DNA from: Tieghemiomyces parasiticus
Lineage: Eukaryota; Kickxellomycota; Dimargaritomycetes; Dimargaritales; Dimargaritaceae
Assembly (NCBI GenBank): GCA_027575765.1
Contig: JANBPT010000424.1
Location: 1 to 36,600 of the forward strand
DNA: 36,600 bases
Reading direction: 5' to 3'
A program made the position numbers and the translations under genes. The notes beneath the pieces are model-generated. The model had not been told where the DNA came from. It did no database searches and was given only the letters and a program-made list of their open reading frames with translations. Positions 20,325 to 30,960 of the stretch are shown here, in pieces. How positions within the stretch are numbered: position 1 is the first letter of the stretch; each line of letters begins with the position of its first letter.

Positions 20325-21662
20325 TTACTCGATTGAAGTTGGAACCAAGGCCATACCGTGAGGATTGACGACTCCCAGGTCAGGAAACAGAATCTTAAAG
20401 TCAAGGTCCATTGCCGAAATCACTTCCATACTCGAAGTACCTAAGGCGACGAAATGAACGACTTTATCTCCTGGGCATCGTACCACGCCAAAGTCGTGCT
20501 GGTCCACAAAGTAATCCGAGACGACGAGGGTGGCCTCGTCGGGACTGAGGGTAATGAAATGCGGAGTGGCGGTGGCGCCCATCTGGAGAACCGACAGGGA
20601 TCGGACGTTGTAAGGATCGCTGACGTCCAGCATGTAGATGGCCCCGGTTAAGGCCGCGGTAACCCATAGACGGTCGCGGCGCCGATTAGTCATGAGTACG
20701 TGGAACCCGGCCCCAGCGATACCCGAGTCGAAGGCCACCTGTGTGTGACCACGTAGAGGATCGACAAGGTACAGTCTGCCGTCACTAACACTGCTGGCAA
20801 TAACGCAACCCGGGCAGTTGTGGGTCGTCCCCACCAAGGCTACATCCATGACCCCCTGAGCCGTGGCGTTCACTAGCAGGGTATGGGTGATCCGTCGCGC
20901 GGCAAAGTCCCACACCCGTACCGTATTGCCGGTCAGCACACCCGACGTTGGGTGGAGGGTGGAATGTGGATCGACATAGTCGCTGGTTACCATCAGGTTG
21001 TGGGCCTCATCCACGGCCAGACCGTGCGGGTGGAACCCGGCGGGAACGTTGTGGGCGCGGCGTGGGTACTCGCCCACCAGGTTCAGCTGCGCATCGTACT
21101 CGACTACGCGACCCCCAGCTCCCCTTTCTCTGCCGCCCATCATGGTCACCAAGAACCCACCGTTGGACAGGGAATAGGCAGCGTCAGCAGCAACGCCGTT
21201 CGGGGGCCGGGAGCTACGTAGGTACCGTGGCCTCGCTGGATTACGGAGGTCAAAAAAGAAGTTGGAGGCCTGGTCGTGGCGAAAGGACAGAAGACCGCCT
21301 GCGAAGAGGATCCGCCCGTCTCGGCTCACGCTGACATGGTGGGCCTCGTTGCCACGAGTAGGGATGACGGTGCGGCCTAGGTAGGTGGGTGGTTGTCCGT
21401 CACGCAGACTAGTGGCAGCGAACGTGGCGACAAAGTCCGGGGTTGCTGCATCGTCCGGGCTACACCAGACGTAGAGGTAATACGAGGGCCGTGGTTCTTC
21501 CGGGCCGAGCGGAAAGGGACGAGGATGGTGGCGCAGGCCGGCGCGCGGTGCAAAGTCAATACCTCCCTCTGACTGGCCGCCACCAGGGTGGGCCGCAACC
21601 AAACTGAAAAGGTAGGCACTGAGGATGGCCGCGACCCAAGCTCGGATATAGGGGAAGTCCAT
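20325..21662 (-). CDS. Secreted selenium-binding-protein-like propeller
   Basis: The gene is one exon encoding 445 aa. The frame extends 30 codons further up but contains no other ATG. The N-terminus (MDFPYIRAWVAAILSAYLFS then LVAA) is a signal peptide, with likely cleavage before HPGGG at about 25. The rest is a beta-propeller with blade motifs such as SVSRDGRILFAGG, GFHPHGLAVDEAHNLMVTSD (210-229), TVRVWDFAARR, GRLYLVDPLRG, LSPDEATLVVSDYFVDQHD and NPHGMALVP near the end. The HPHG and SDYF..D..D..V segments and the blade order resemble the SBP56/selenium-binding family, which includes copper-dependent methanethiol oxidases. His108, 109, 211, 213, 321, 368 and 435 recur in equivalent loops and could line a metal site; that is inference. 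A CPGC motif lies at 283-286. Other secreted YVTN-type propellers are the main alternative. Confidence 0.72.
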   Translation of the reverse strand: MDFPYIRAWVAAILSAYLFSLVAAHPGGGQSEGGIDFAPRAGLRHHPRPFPLGPEEPRPSYYLYVWCSPDDAATPDFVATFAATSLRDGQPPTYLGRTVIPTRGNEAHHVSVSRDGRILFAGGLLSFRHDQASNFFFDLRNPARPRYLRSSRPPNGVAADAAYSLSNGGFLVTMMGGRERGAGGRVVEYDAQLNLVGEYPRRAHNVPAGFHPHGLAVDEAHNLMVTSDYVDPHSTLHPTSGVLTGNTVRVWDFAARRITHTLLVNATAQGVMDVALVGTTHNCPGCVIASSVSDGRLYLVDPLRGHTQVAFDSGIAGAGFHVLMTNRRRDRLWVTAALTGAIYMLDVSDPYNVRSLSVLQMGATATPHFITLSPDEATLVVSDYFVDQHDFGVVRCPGDKVVHFVALGTSSMEVISAMDLDFKILFPDLGVVNPHGMALVPTSIE

Positions 21663-21800
21663 TGGGGAGCACTCGGAACCTTGGGAGGCGTGTGCAATAC
21701 TTGTGGTCCGAGCGCAATATGGCGAAACGGCCCCGCTGTCGCTGAGGATCAAAAATTATATAATTAACCCCCGATTACGGTATGTGTCCTAAATTAGAGC

Positions 21801-22109
21801 CTAGATCATGAATAGAAGGGCCAGTATCAAGGGGGACTTCAGGTTGCGTTGTGCCACGTAGTGGTATATGAACCATGGGTCGAAGATGAAGGCTGCTGTC
21901 CGTTGATCCAGCCTCGGTAGGTAGGCCAGCAACCTTACACGTGCCGACCGAAACCTAAGTGACGCAGCCCGGAGCAGGTTTAACACAATGAACACTAGGG
22001 CTGTATGGACAAGTTCCTGGCGAGGATAGGGTGGCAGTGTGAGGAAAGCGTTATAGTTTTGGGTGCGGCTCGGGGGCCAAGACCTCGCACATTTATATTT
22101 CCACGGCAT
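21801..22109 (-). CDS. Doubtful small ORF, one hydrophobic segment
   Basis: An ATG-initiated frame of 102 codons upstream of, and on the same strand as, the propeller gene. It has a hydrophobic stretch (HTALVFIVLNLLRAA, about residues 35-49) and a hydrophobic C-terminus (LKSPLILALLFMI). Arg-rich segments lie between them. I recognise no family, and codon use is not clearly like the GC-rich genes. It may be a small membrane protein or chance. Confidence 0.18.
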   Translation of the reverse strand: MPWKYKCARSWPPSRTQNYNAFLTLPPYPRQELVHTALVFIVLNLLRAASLRFRSARVRLLAYLPRLDQRTAAFIFDPWFIYHYVAQRNLKSPLILALLFMI

Positions 22110-24926
22110 GCAGCTAAAGGTGCGGAAATGGCCATGCCGTGGAGAGGACTGGTGAGCTACCCATCCAAGGGACTACCTTGGCGTGGTGCGATTTGTACCA
22201 GGGCCGACCTCTCAGACTCCTGTACAAGATGAGGGAGAAAAGGGTGGGCAGCACTGAACGGATCCTGGGGCACGTTGGGAGCCATCCGTACTGGCATGAT
22301 GGCCGCCTAAACCGGTTGCAGCGCGTCAACAGGACTAAAGCAGGATTCAGGGGGCCATGGTGGCTGTAACGATGCATAGCCCGCCTTAACGCCTAGTAGC
22401 ACGCTGATATTAAACCCAACCTCACCATAGTGGCTGTTTCTCAATCGCCTTCGGTTTAATATTTCAGTCCCAGATTCTCTTCGATATGCACCTCTCCACC
22501 TCACACCCTTCCTAGTGAGTACGGTAATCAAGCGGAAGGATAGCTGACAAGCCCTTCCATCCAATCATGTTCTGCTGGACTAGATAAAACCCGCGGAGGT
22601 GCACAATGTTCCGGCCTACGTTGATGCTGTCGGGCTTGGAAGACACAATATCATAACGCAAACAATCCTGCGCGACATGTGGCCACGGACGTTGTGAGTG
22701 AATCGTCTAGTCAAAGTGGGCGAAAGCAGGGTAGGCTTCCACGGTAAAAGGGGATTATGGGTATTCAGAGGCGGATGAGCAGCTTGAAAGGACCAAAGAG
22801 GGATTGAAGGATAAAGGGAGCGGTCAGACCTGGCCGGCGGAACTTCCCCTGCCAAGTGATGTGTGGTAAGCCATCCAGGGGTAGTGTGAATTAGCAGGGC
22901 GTGTTTACTGATTTCACCAACAGCTTTGCAATAAACCGATGCTTACGATCTCCGTGGAGTGATGTTAACAAAGTTGATAAATCTTCTCTGACAAAGTTAG
23001 GGAGCCCAGGCGCGCTACTGAGGCTGATACAACCGGATGGGGCAGTTGACCGGGAAGATCTGGAGTTAAACCGTCCACCCTTCTATAAGAATCTACAACG
23101 GAAAGCGAAAGGAAGGCAGGGGACTTCGTAGGGCAAATATTGTCAGGCTATTAATACCGACGTGGGTGCAACCCAACTAGGAGTATAATATGTAAGGAGG
23201 GACGTCAGCCCAGTGACAATCTGTTGCACGATGAGCCTGGCTCAAGCTCAGTGCATTATTACTATTGTTAGTTTTTGGGGAGGTCTGTCGACTACTTACT
23301 TCAAACTCCTGACTCACACTTGGCTCCAGAAGAACAAGCACCTGTAGGTCATAAGAGGATTTCATTCTGGTAAATTTCCCCTGGAGTGAGGGTTAGCGGC
23401 CATGTCATTAAGCCGTGTACTAAAAAGACAAGTGCCCGAATAGCTCTTGGTACCTCAGCCAACATCACCTTAACCGCGAGAAGGCAGCTTAGGCAGAGTC
23501 CAAATCGACGTGGGTAGCTGCACCACTCCTCCCCCTTTTCCTCACCTTGCCCGCTTCCTTCATGTCCCCAAGCCTCTTCTAGGTCACCCATACTCAGCAC
23601 ACCATCCAATGTGACTATCGGTTAGACGGTCCGACTTGCTCCCACCTCCCTAATCCATACTTGATCCTACGCCCCTTATCTCTGGCATGAGGTTCGCCAG
23701 TAGCGACGCGAATTATCAGTATCAGCTGATGGCGCCATCTTTTTTTGTTGCATCCGCCACTAGTTAAAAAGCTCGAGAGCTACATTGGGAGAGAAATGGA
23801 AAGGGAAAATATATGCGGCAATGAGAAGGAATTCACGCGTATATTTTGTTTTTAGGTTTGACAAGGCTTAAATAACGACGACTGCTATGGACCAAGATTT
23901 AGATGATCTGCCTCTCTGGATGGATAGGTTGGGGTGGAAGGGGCTACTGGACCGGTCAGATGTGCTGAATGTGGTACACGATGGTTCCACCCCTCTAATT
24001 TCGGTAAGGAGCATTTCGTTATCCGAAATATGAATCCAATACCTCACATAACCGCCCTTCCTAACTCGCTTGTCCATAAATTGAAAATGGTTCACAATTG
24101 GACCAAATGTCCAAAGCCATTCGGAGGGATGGTGTGAGTGTCGAGGGGTAGGCGAAAATATAAACATCATTTAACTCAGGCCGTGGCAAAAAAAGCCCAC
24201 CTTGGTACAATAAAAAAGGTTCGTTCTTCGACCTTATTTTTATGTGGTCTATAAAACAATGGAGTAACCTTGCTAGCTATTACAACTTGTTGCACAACTT
24301 AATGGGTATGATAAAGTGCTGGCTAATAAGTTAGCAGACCATGGATGGGAGGGAAGGTCAGCCAGACGCCATGGGTATCCATGGCAAGAGAGATTAGGGA
24401 GTGAGGCTATGTAGGAAAACGTCATGGTGAAAGAAGGGTGAGGGGAATATGAATTCGGAGTGCAGTTATTCTAGAAACACGCGATGGAGAAGTTAAGGCA
24501 GAAAGTAGGTAACGAGGGAGGGAGGTCTTGGCTGATTGGCGGGCCACCGCGGAGCATGATATTGTACAGAAGGAGGCGCGGATGACAGGGTTTGGGTGAG
24601 GAGGGTTTAAACCTCCCCGCTTCAAGCGCTCGACGGGTATGTTGATGGCAGAGGACGAGAGATGCAGTAAAGGAAATATTCAGAGGTCAGTAGTTCGGGG
24701 TCGACTGGGGAATGGGGGTCAGCGGTTGCGTTGGAACACTGGAGACTGGTGATGGGGGGACTGGGGTGCCCGAGTAGGTAACCCAACGAACGTGGGCGTG
24801 ATCGGTACAATGGTAATCCGTAGACTATCAGGTAGAAATCATCGAATACAGGCCTTGGTGCGATCCGCCCTCTCCCCTCCTGGGGCCAAACTAATTACAA
24901 ACCACAAGGCGGATATAACTGGCCGG
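22110..24926. other. Intergenic, no supported gene
   Basis: Only short frames are present. A CT-rich plus-strand stretch (23515-23690) precedes an ATG at 23688 with about 25 codons. From about 24425 to 24760 the plus strand is purine-rich, so the minus strand looks like a typical leader; the minus-strand ATG at 24424 that follows opens only 50 codons. GCCATGG and its complement form an inverted repeat at 24368-24385. Near 24927 lies the 3-prime flank of the CHASE kinase, with no AATAAA seen close by. Confidence 0.45.
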
Positions 24927-27900
24927 CTACTCTTCGCTGCCTTCCCAGTCTCTGATTTCGGAGCGCACCAGGGCGATAAGGTCCTTCTCGCGCACGGGCT
25001 TGGTAACGAAGGCGGCCATGCCCGATTTGAGGCACCGCCGGCGCTCGGATTCAATAGAATTGGCCGTGAGGGCGATGATGGGGCCGCTATAACCAAGTTC
25101 CACGATAGCAGACGCGGCCTCGCAACCGTCCATGATGGGCATAATCACGTCCATCAGTACACAAGCGTAGTATTCGTCGTAGGGGCCGGACGGGGCGTCA
25201 TCCGACTCGGCGACCGACCGGTGTTGGAGGATAAGCTCCACCGCCTCCCGGCCATGGTTGGCAATGTCGACCACAAAGTTATTCTTCTTGAGCATTTTGG
25301 CGGTCACCCGTTGGCAGATGAGATTATCTTCTACCAACAGCACCCGCCTGCCTGACGAGAGGTCCGGATCTGTAGGCAAAGGTGCCGGGGGTGTAGAACT
25401 AGGGGTAGTGGCCTGGGCCCGGAGCTTGAGGAGCGACCTGGAAGATTTATGGGGGGTGGCCACGGCCGTCGCCCCTTCGTCCTCGACTGCTCGGAGGGCT
25501 TCCACCCCTGCTAGGGGTGTAGCAGAGGCCGTCCCCTTTTCTTCCTGAGACTTCGCAGTGGGCTCGGCAACCTCCTGGGGAATCAGGTCAGCCTGGGGCA
25601 GGGCAATGAGCGGCTCCGCGAGTGGCGGGCGAGCCATGGTGGGCGAAGTCCGACAGTGGGAATCTGAGGACTGCGTGGAGGGCAGGCGCTGGAGGATGTC
25701 GGTCAGCACCGGGGGAGGGGCCTTCCCGAGGGCGGTCCGTCGGGGCAAAAAGTGACCGGATGGACTAAGCTGTTGCGGCGGGTTGGACCGAGGTTTGCGC
25801 CACACCGGGTGGTCGAGTGCCATATCGTATGACATGTCAACCGTGGGTCGCCGTTGCCTCAGACCTCCGAGAGCGTCACGGGCACTGCTTGAGCTGCCGC
25901 TGGATAACGACATGGGATGATCGATCGACCTTGACGTCTGGAAAGATTCCTTGCCGGCAGCGGGCCCCAGCGGCGGGTGGCGGCGGAAATACTTCGAGGC
26001 CTTGGACAGCACCGAAAGCGGATAGGCTTCGCCCTCACTCTCGGCGGCCGACGGGCGTGAGGTGGTGCTAACCGATTGCAGGCTAATCTGCTCGCCACTG
26101 AATGATGGGCGTGGTGGAGAGCCCGGGTCGCCCACCAGGTCGGCCGGTCGGACCGGGTAGGGTAGATCGGAGACGCTCGGGGTAGGCGAGGCACTGAAAG
26201 GTAGCTCCAGCTCGTGGAGCTGGTGGCTGTCCGGGATGTCGAGCGCCAAATCAAAGTAGCAGCGACTGCGGCCGTCCGGGGCAGTGTCAACTACTAGCTG
26301 GCCGCCTAGCATCTTAACAATGGTGAGAGCCAGGACCCGCGAGACGCCGGCGGAGAAGAACTTGGCGCCGAGGGAGTTACTTTCTAGGTCGAACGGCTTG
26401 TCGAGATGGTCGTCACTCTTCAGCTTGGCGGGCGAGAAGACGAGGGCCGTGGTGGTCAGGGCGAAGCGTAGCCGCGCCCTGGTATTGGCTTCGTCGAGCC
26501 ACTCGACCAAGTGTACGGAAACTTCCACAGCGCCGCCGGTTTCGCCCTCCTCGATCGTGTAAATAATGAGCTTGATAAGGACCTGCGAGAGCCGGTAGCG
26601 GTCAAATATAAAGTAGGGCGGGACAGCGTCGTCTACCTCGATGGCCAGACTGATCCCACGCTCGTCGGCCAGGCCACGTTGCAGCTTGGCGCAGCGGCGC
26701 ACAAAGTCCGGCAACTGGACTGTATCTTGCTGTAGCTGAACCTGCCCCTCGCTGGTTTCGGTCATGTGGGTCAGGTCGAGCACGTCGCTCACCACGACAC
26801 CCATGAACTGGGCGGCGGTCTCGATGCACAACAGGTCCTCCTGCACCTCTCGGGTCTGCGGGCCCAGCGCAGAGCGGAGCATCTCGGCATAGCCGAGGAT
26901 AACGTGGGCTGGGTTGCGGATTTCATGGCACAGAAAAGCCAGGAAAGCACCCTTGGACTGACTGGCGCGCTCAGCCTGCTTTTTGGCCTCCAGAATGGCC
27001 TCCTTCGCAGCCTTGCGCTCGGTCATGTCGCGGAATACTACTACCTGGAGGCACTGTGGGTGGGAGTCACCGATGACCTGGCTGAAATTGGCTTCCGCCT
27101 CGAACCGGGACCCGTCCTTACGAGCCACCCACACGTTGCGCATACCCCACCGCACGGGCTGGGCGCCGTGGTGAAACGAGCAGGGCTCATCAAACGCGCA
27201 TTCGGCAAGGGATACTAGCAGATCACGGATGTGGGTCCGGCCGGGGGGTCGGCCAGCGACGCGACGCGATTGGCCCAGCAGCTCGCGGCGGGTGTAGCCC
27301 GTGAGGTCCAGTGCGTGGGGGTTGGTACCAATCACATATCCGCGGCAGTCCAGGGCGAGGAGCGGGTCGGCTATAGCCTGCAAGGTGGCCTCGCTCTGCT
27401 GGCTGAACAGGTTGCCGATGAAACGGGATTTTCCCAGCTCCACGTGCTGGTCGTGCACGGTGCGCCGGGCCCGGAAGAAACGCCGAGTGAACATGCGCAG
27501 GATCACGGCGAGGACGGCCGCGAAGAATAGCATGATGGTCATAAGTACAATGGCGGTGGCATCCACCGACTTGGACAGGGCGGACTTGGCGACAGTGCTG
27601 CGCACCAACCACTGACGGTCAAGCACGGTGAATTTCTGGTCGAAGGTTGTATCCGACCATTCGGTGCCATTGAATAGGTGATCCGAATGGTAAAGCATCT
27701 GGTGGGTGGGCACATCCCAGATTTGGAGGAGGACCGGCTGATCCTGGAAGCTTGCTAGCACCTGGTCAAAGGATGTACGAAGGCGGTAAGAGGCCCCGAC
27801 TATGGTGACCACGTCAGAGGGGGTTGCGGGTCGGCCGGTGGCAGTGATGTTACCGTACACGGGATAAAACACGGACACTACCGGGTCTGGCACGGGAACT

Positions 27901-29027
27901 AGCACCCCGTTAACGGTTTGGTAAATGGTCATGGGCCCAGTCAGGGCGGGAGCCAAGGTGCTGCGGGCCTGTTTGACGGCCTGGGTCCGGATGGGATCAG
28001 AGAAGATGTCGAAGCCTACCGGGGTGATGCCGGCCTCTGGATAGGTCATAACTAGAACGCAGTACTCGTTGGCATTGGCACGCGGCACAAAGGTGTCCAA
28101 GTTGTCGTCGAACTGGGAGAGGGTGAGGTTGCGGGACTGCTCAAAGGTCGTGCGCGCGCTCCCCGGCACGACTACGTTGATACCAAGACCAAAGAGGTTT
28201 GAATTGTAAAGGGCGGACTGACCGTACCGGTTGGACAAGTCGTTGGTCACGTAAGCGCCGCTGTTAACCAAAGCGTAGTAGCCCTGCGAGGCCTGCTGCG
28301 CAGTGAGGAAATTGTTGATCACCGTATCGGCGCGCTCGCGGCTCCGCCAGTGGAAATCATTAATGATCCCATTGCGCCTGCTATTGACGAATACATAAAA
28401 TACCACAATACTGATACCGATGCCGAGCAAGACAATCAGCCCCGGGAGAACGTGCTGGCAGAAAGCCGACCAGGACGCCAAATAATAAGTGCGCAGGGCA
28501 CGGAGCCAAGATCGCGGGGACGATGTCCACCGAGCGGCAGGAGCGTTGGCAGGCGGCGTGCTGGGTCCAGAGTGGGTAGCGAGCGGCGACGGAAACGCGG
28601 TGGGGGTTGAGGAATGGCGGGCGGGGGGTATCAGAGGTGCACCTGAGTCACCGAGCTGCGGGTAACGGGCATGTACGTCGGTGCGATTAAAAAATTGATT
28701 GGACCAGTTGATTTCGGGGACGGGTGGTTGCTCCTCAGCCCGACTGGGAGCCAGGAACAGGCCAGTGGGCCCCGCGGAGGTCAGCTCGGCAATGGTGGGA
28801 GCGCCTTTGGTGGGGCTGTAGGGCCGGTTGATTTGTTTGTTGGATATGGAATAGGCGGGGGTGAGGGACATGGTCGTCGTGCCGGTGATACTCGACGGCA
28901 TGGATAACATGCCGGGTTGGGTTTGATTACAGACGTCGTCTGCCTGGTCGGGCGTGGTGGGTGCACGTCGCAACGCCCGGGCCTCGCCGGGTGATGGCGG
29001 AGACCCTGCGTGGGGGGCGACGCTCAT
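24927..29027 (-). CDS. CHASE-domain hybrid histidine (pseudo)kinase
   Basis: A single 1366-aa exon. Order: disordered N-terminus (1-185); membrane helix (about 193-214); extracellular CHASE domain (about 235-430) with GFDIFSDPIR, ALTGPMTI, FYPVYGN and VGASYRLRTSFDQVL; second helix (about 488-512); PAS (about 540-675); HisKA with LCHEIRNPAHVILGYAEML (phospho-accepting His701); HATPase-like region (about 805-930); a long S/P-rich linker (930-1225); and a receiver (1226-1357) with acidic E1233/D1234, phospho-accepting Asp1293 in LMDVIMPIMDG, Thr1321 and Lys1343. CHASE domains sense small extracellular ligands, including cytokinins in plant receptors. The ATP-binding domain is degenerate: the N-box Asn and Lys are Tyr823 and Glu826. 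The DxGxG of the G1 box is replaced by T859, A861 and V863, and GTGLGL is replaced by SAGVSR (892-897). It therefore probably cannot autophosphorylate, though it may accept or pass phosphate. The frame is unbroken, so this is not a sequencing frameshift. Confidence 0.9.
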   Translation of the reverse strand: MSVAPHAGSPPSPGEARALRRAPTTPDQADDVCNQTQPGMLSMPSSITGTTTMSLTPAYSISNKQINRPYSPTKGAPTIAELTSAGPTGLFLAPSRAEEQPPVPEINWSNQFFNRTDVHARYPQLGDSGAPLIPPARHSSTPTAFPSPLATHSGPSTPPANAPAARWTSSPRSWLRALRTYYLASWSAFCQHVLPGLIVLLGIGISIVVFYVFVNSRRNGIINDFHWRSRERADTVINNFLTAQQASQGYYALVNSGAYVTNDLSNRYGQSALYNSNLFGLGINVVVPGSARTTFEQSRNLTLSQFDDNLDTFVPRANANEYCVLVMTYPEAGITPVGFDIFSDPIRTQAVKQARSTLAPALTGPMTIYQTVNGVLVPVPDPVVSVFYPVYGNITATGRPATPSDVVTIVGASYRLRTSFDQVLASFQDQPVLLQIWDVPTHQMLYHSDHLFNGTEWSDTTFDQKFTVLDRQWLVRSTVAKSALSKSVDATAIVLMTIMLFFAAVLAVILRMFTRRFFRARRTVHDQHVELGKSRFIGNLFSQQSEATLQAIADPLLALDCRGYVIGTNPHALDLTGYTRRELLGQSRRVAGRPPGRTHIRDLLVSLAECAFDEPCSFHHGAQPVRWGMRNVWVARKDGSRFEAEANFSQVIGDSHPQCLQVVVFRDMTERKAAKEAILEAKKQAERASQSKGAFLAFLCHEIRNPAHVILGYAEMLRSALGPQTREVQEDLLCIETAAQFMGVVVSDVLDLTHMTETSEGQVQLQQDTVQLPDFVRRCAKLQRGLADERGISLAIEVDDAVPPYFIFDRYRLSQVLIKLIIYTIEEGETGGAVEVSVHLVEWLDEANTRARLRFALTTTALVFSPAKLKSDDHLDKPFDLESNSLGAKFFSAGVSRVLALTIVKMLGGQLVVDTAPDGRSRCYFDLALDIPDSHQLHELELPFSASPTPSVSDLPYPVRPADLVGDPGSPPRPSFSGEQISLQSVSTTSRPSAAESEGEAYPLSVLSKASKYFRRHPPLGPAAGKESFQTSRSIDHPMSLSSGSSSSARDALGGLRQRRPTVDMSYDMALDHPVWRKPRSNPPQQLSPSGHFLPRRTALGKAPPPVLTDILQRLPSTQSSDSHCRTSPTMARPPLAEPLIALPQADLIPQEVAEPTAKSQEEKGTASATPLAGVEALRAVEDEGATAVATPHKSSRSLLKLRAQATTPSSTPPAPLPTDPDLSSGRRVLLVEDNLICQRVTAKMLKKNNFVVDIANHGREAVELILQHRSVAESDDAPSGPYDEYYACVLMDVIMPIMDGCEAASAIVELGYSGPIIALTANSIESERRRCLKSGMAAFVTKPVREKDLIALVRSEIRDWEGSEE

Positions 29028-30960
29028 ACTATGCTAGGGAGTTACAAAGTCAAAGTGCCGAGCAGAGGGGCGAAGGGGCGGGTAGGGTAAGCTATGTGAA
29101 GGGACATAGGGAGGGGGCTACCGGGCCGATCCACTTGAGTCTGCGATACAGTGGTGCCACAAGCACGGTGCTGGGCAGTTGGGCTACAGATGGTGCGCGT
29201 GTGGCCAGCTTCGGCTAGTCACAGACTGGAAGTGGAGAGAAACCACCGAGTAATGAAAAAAATAAACCCACGTGGCCCTAGGAAGGCCAGGTTTACAATG
29301 TCGGGTCGCAGTGGTACCAATGGCCTAGGGTCGGCGTGGGGAGGACACGATTAAGAGGTGCTGGTGCAAAGCCTAGACGGCGCGGCCTTGAGAAAAACGA
29401 GTACCTGGCAAAGGGGAAGTAGGCAAAGGGGTGGGAGACGCGAGCGAGTGGTGTGGGACAGACTAACCAGCGGCGGCCAAGGTGGATACAGAGCAGCGCC
29501 GGTAAGTGACCAACGGGAATTATTCAAGGCAAACACTCCTCTACAGCGCGGTGTAGGGGGGGGGAGGCACAAAGACCGTCGTTGTTAGAAGCGGAAAGGA
29601 GGTAGTTGGGACTGGGTGCGATCCCGGTGGCGAAACAATTAGGCCGGGTTTGGCGGTAATTAGGGCTTAAAAGGCTGCAAGGGTGGGTGGACCGGGTAGA
29701 GACATTGGGGACGCGGTGGTTGGGAAATGGATGACAGTGGAGTGGAAAAAAATAGGTGGAGTTGAGATCACGCAGGAGTAGTAGGTTCGGAGATAGCAAA
29801 AGAGCCAACCCCGAGTTTTTCAGCAGGGGCTTGTCAAGTCAGAAGGGCGTAGTGAAGGAAGCCCAAGTTGCGGCTGGTATCGACCAAGGAAAGCGCGTAA
29901 CAATCGTATATCAGTTGCCAAAAAAAAAGATGGACAGGAGGCAAGTTCCAAAGAAGCAGTAGAAGGATACCCAACGCAGGGCTGAAAGTTGCAGCAAAAC
30001 TAGTTCGCAAGAAAGCAGAAGCAAAGAGACCCAAAGGCAAAGGCAGCCGCGAAGGAAGGGGAGAAGACTAAGGACGGCGTGAAGTATACTCGGGGCGCGG
30101 AAGCGTGGGGCTGGGATAGGAGGGAAACTGGTACTAAACGGGCGGCAAACCAATAATAGTTGTATGTGGTGGAGAGAGGTGGGAGGGGCAGAGGTCGAGT
30201 GCAAAATTTCACACCGGTAGCGGCCATAAACGCCGAGGGACGTCGATGGAGGGCGAAGAGGTGTGTGGTCGAGGAGAGAGGAGAAAGGAGGAGGGTGTGA
30301 GGGGTGGGCGAATCGGCTGGGGTTGAATGAGTTAGGAAACTCCCCGAACGCTGGTGTATGAACAGACAAGCCCGATGGCCAGGGAAAAAAACAATTAGGA
30401 CACGCAATCGACAGACCTCCCGGGACTATGCAGCCGGGCTGGGGTTCACCACGGGAAAGTGAGGTCGCCGATGGAAAGTTGGGTAGAGGTGAACGGGGGA
30501 TGGTAGTTGGTGGGGTCCGCTACTACCCAAGTATAGCAGAGGATTCGATTAATGTTAGGGCAGCGAACAGGTAAAAGTAGCCCAAGGCTGGATGGCTGAG
30601 GGGGTGCGATGCTTGCCAAACTGACGACGGGGAGGACAGATAACAGACTGCGCTAGCGTGGCGATGTGGTGTGGAGAGCAACAACGCGAGCGAAGACATG
30701 CGACAATGTAGGAGGCGGAGAGGGTAGGGGCGAGCCAATATGCCGTATTCGACAGCAGACGTAAGGCCGGGTCAGAACAGGGGCAGGAAAACCAGCAGCA
30801 GGCCGAGGAGCGATTGAGACTGGTTAAGTAAGCGGAGCGTGGCCGCTAACTGGTACAGGTACAGTGCGGAATTGGCACGCGTCACCCCAGTGGTGGGCCG
30901 ACAACTGGGCGCCGATGGTGATACGCATGGGAATCCATATTAGAGGAGAGGGGTGAGTGT
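29028..30960 (-). promoter_or_regulatory. Long pyrimidine-rich leader of the CHASE kinase
   Basis: The plus strand is persistently purine-rich (for example GAGGAGAGAGGAGAAAGGAG at 30271-30290), so the sense strand of the CHASE kinase is CT-rich for about 1.9 kb up to its ATG. The minus-strand frames here are low-complexity Pro/Ser/Leu artefacts of this bias. This is probably promoter plus long 5-prime untranslated leader. No clear TATA box was found. Confidence 0.5.

Noticed and set aside
25859..27615. Long open frames opposite and within the CHASE kinase
   Set aside because: Shadow frames of a GC-rich coding exon; the kinase frame alone has domain motifs.
29351..30738. Several minus-strand Pro/Ser/Leu-rich frames
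   Set aside because: They are products of the CT-rich strand; no domain, no exon structure and only low-complexity residues.
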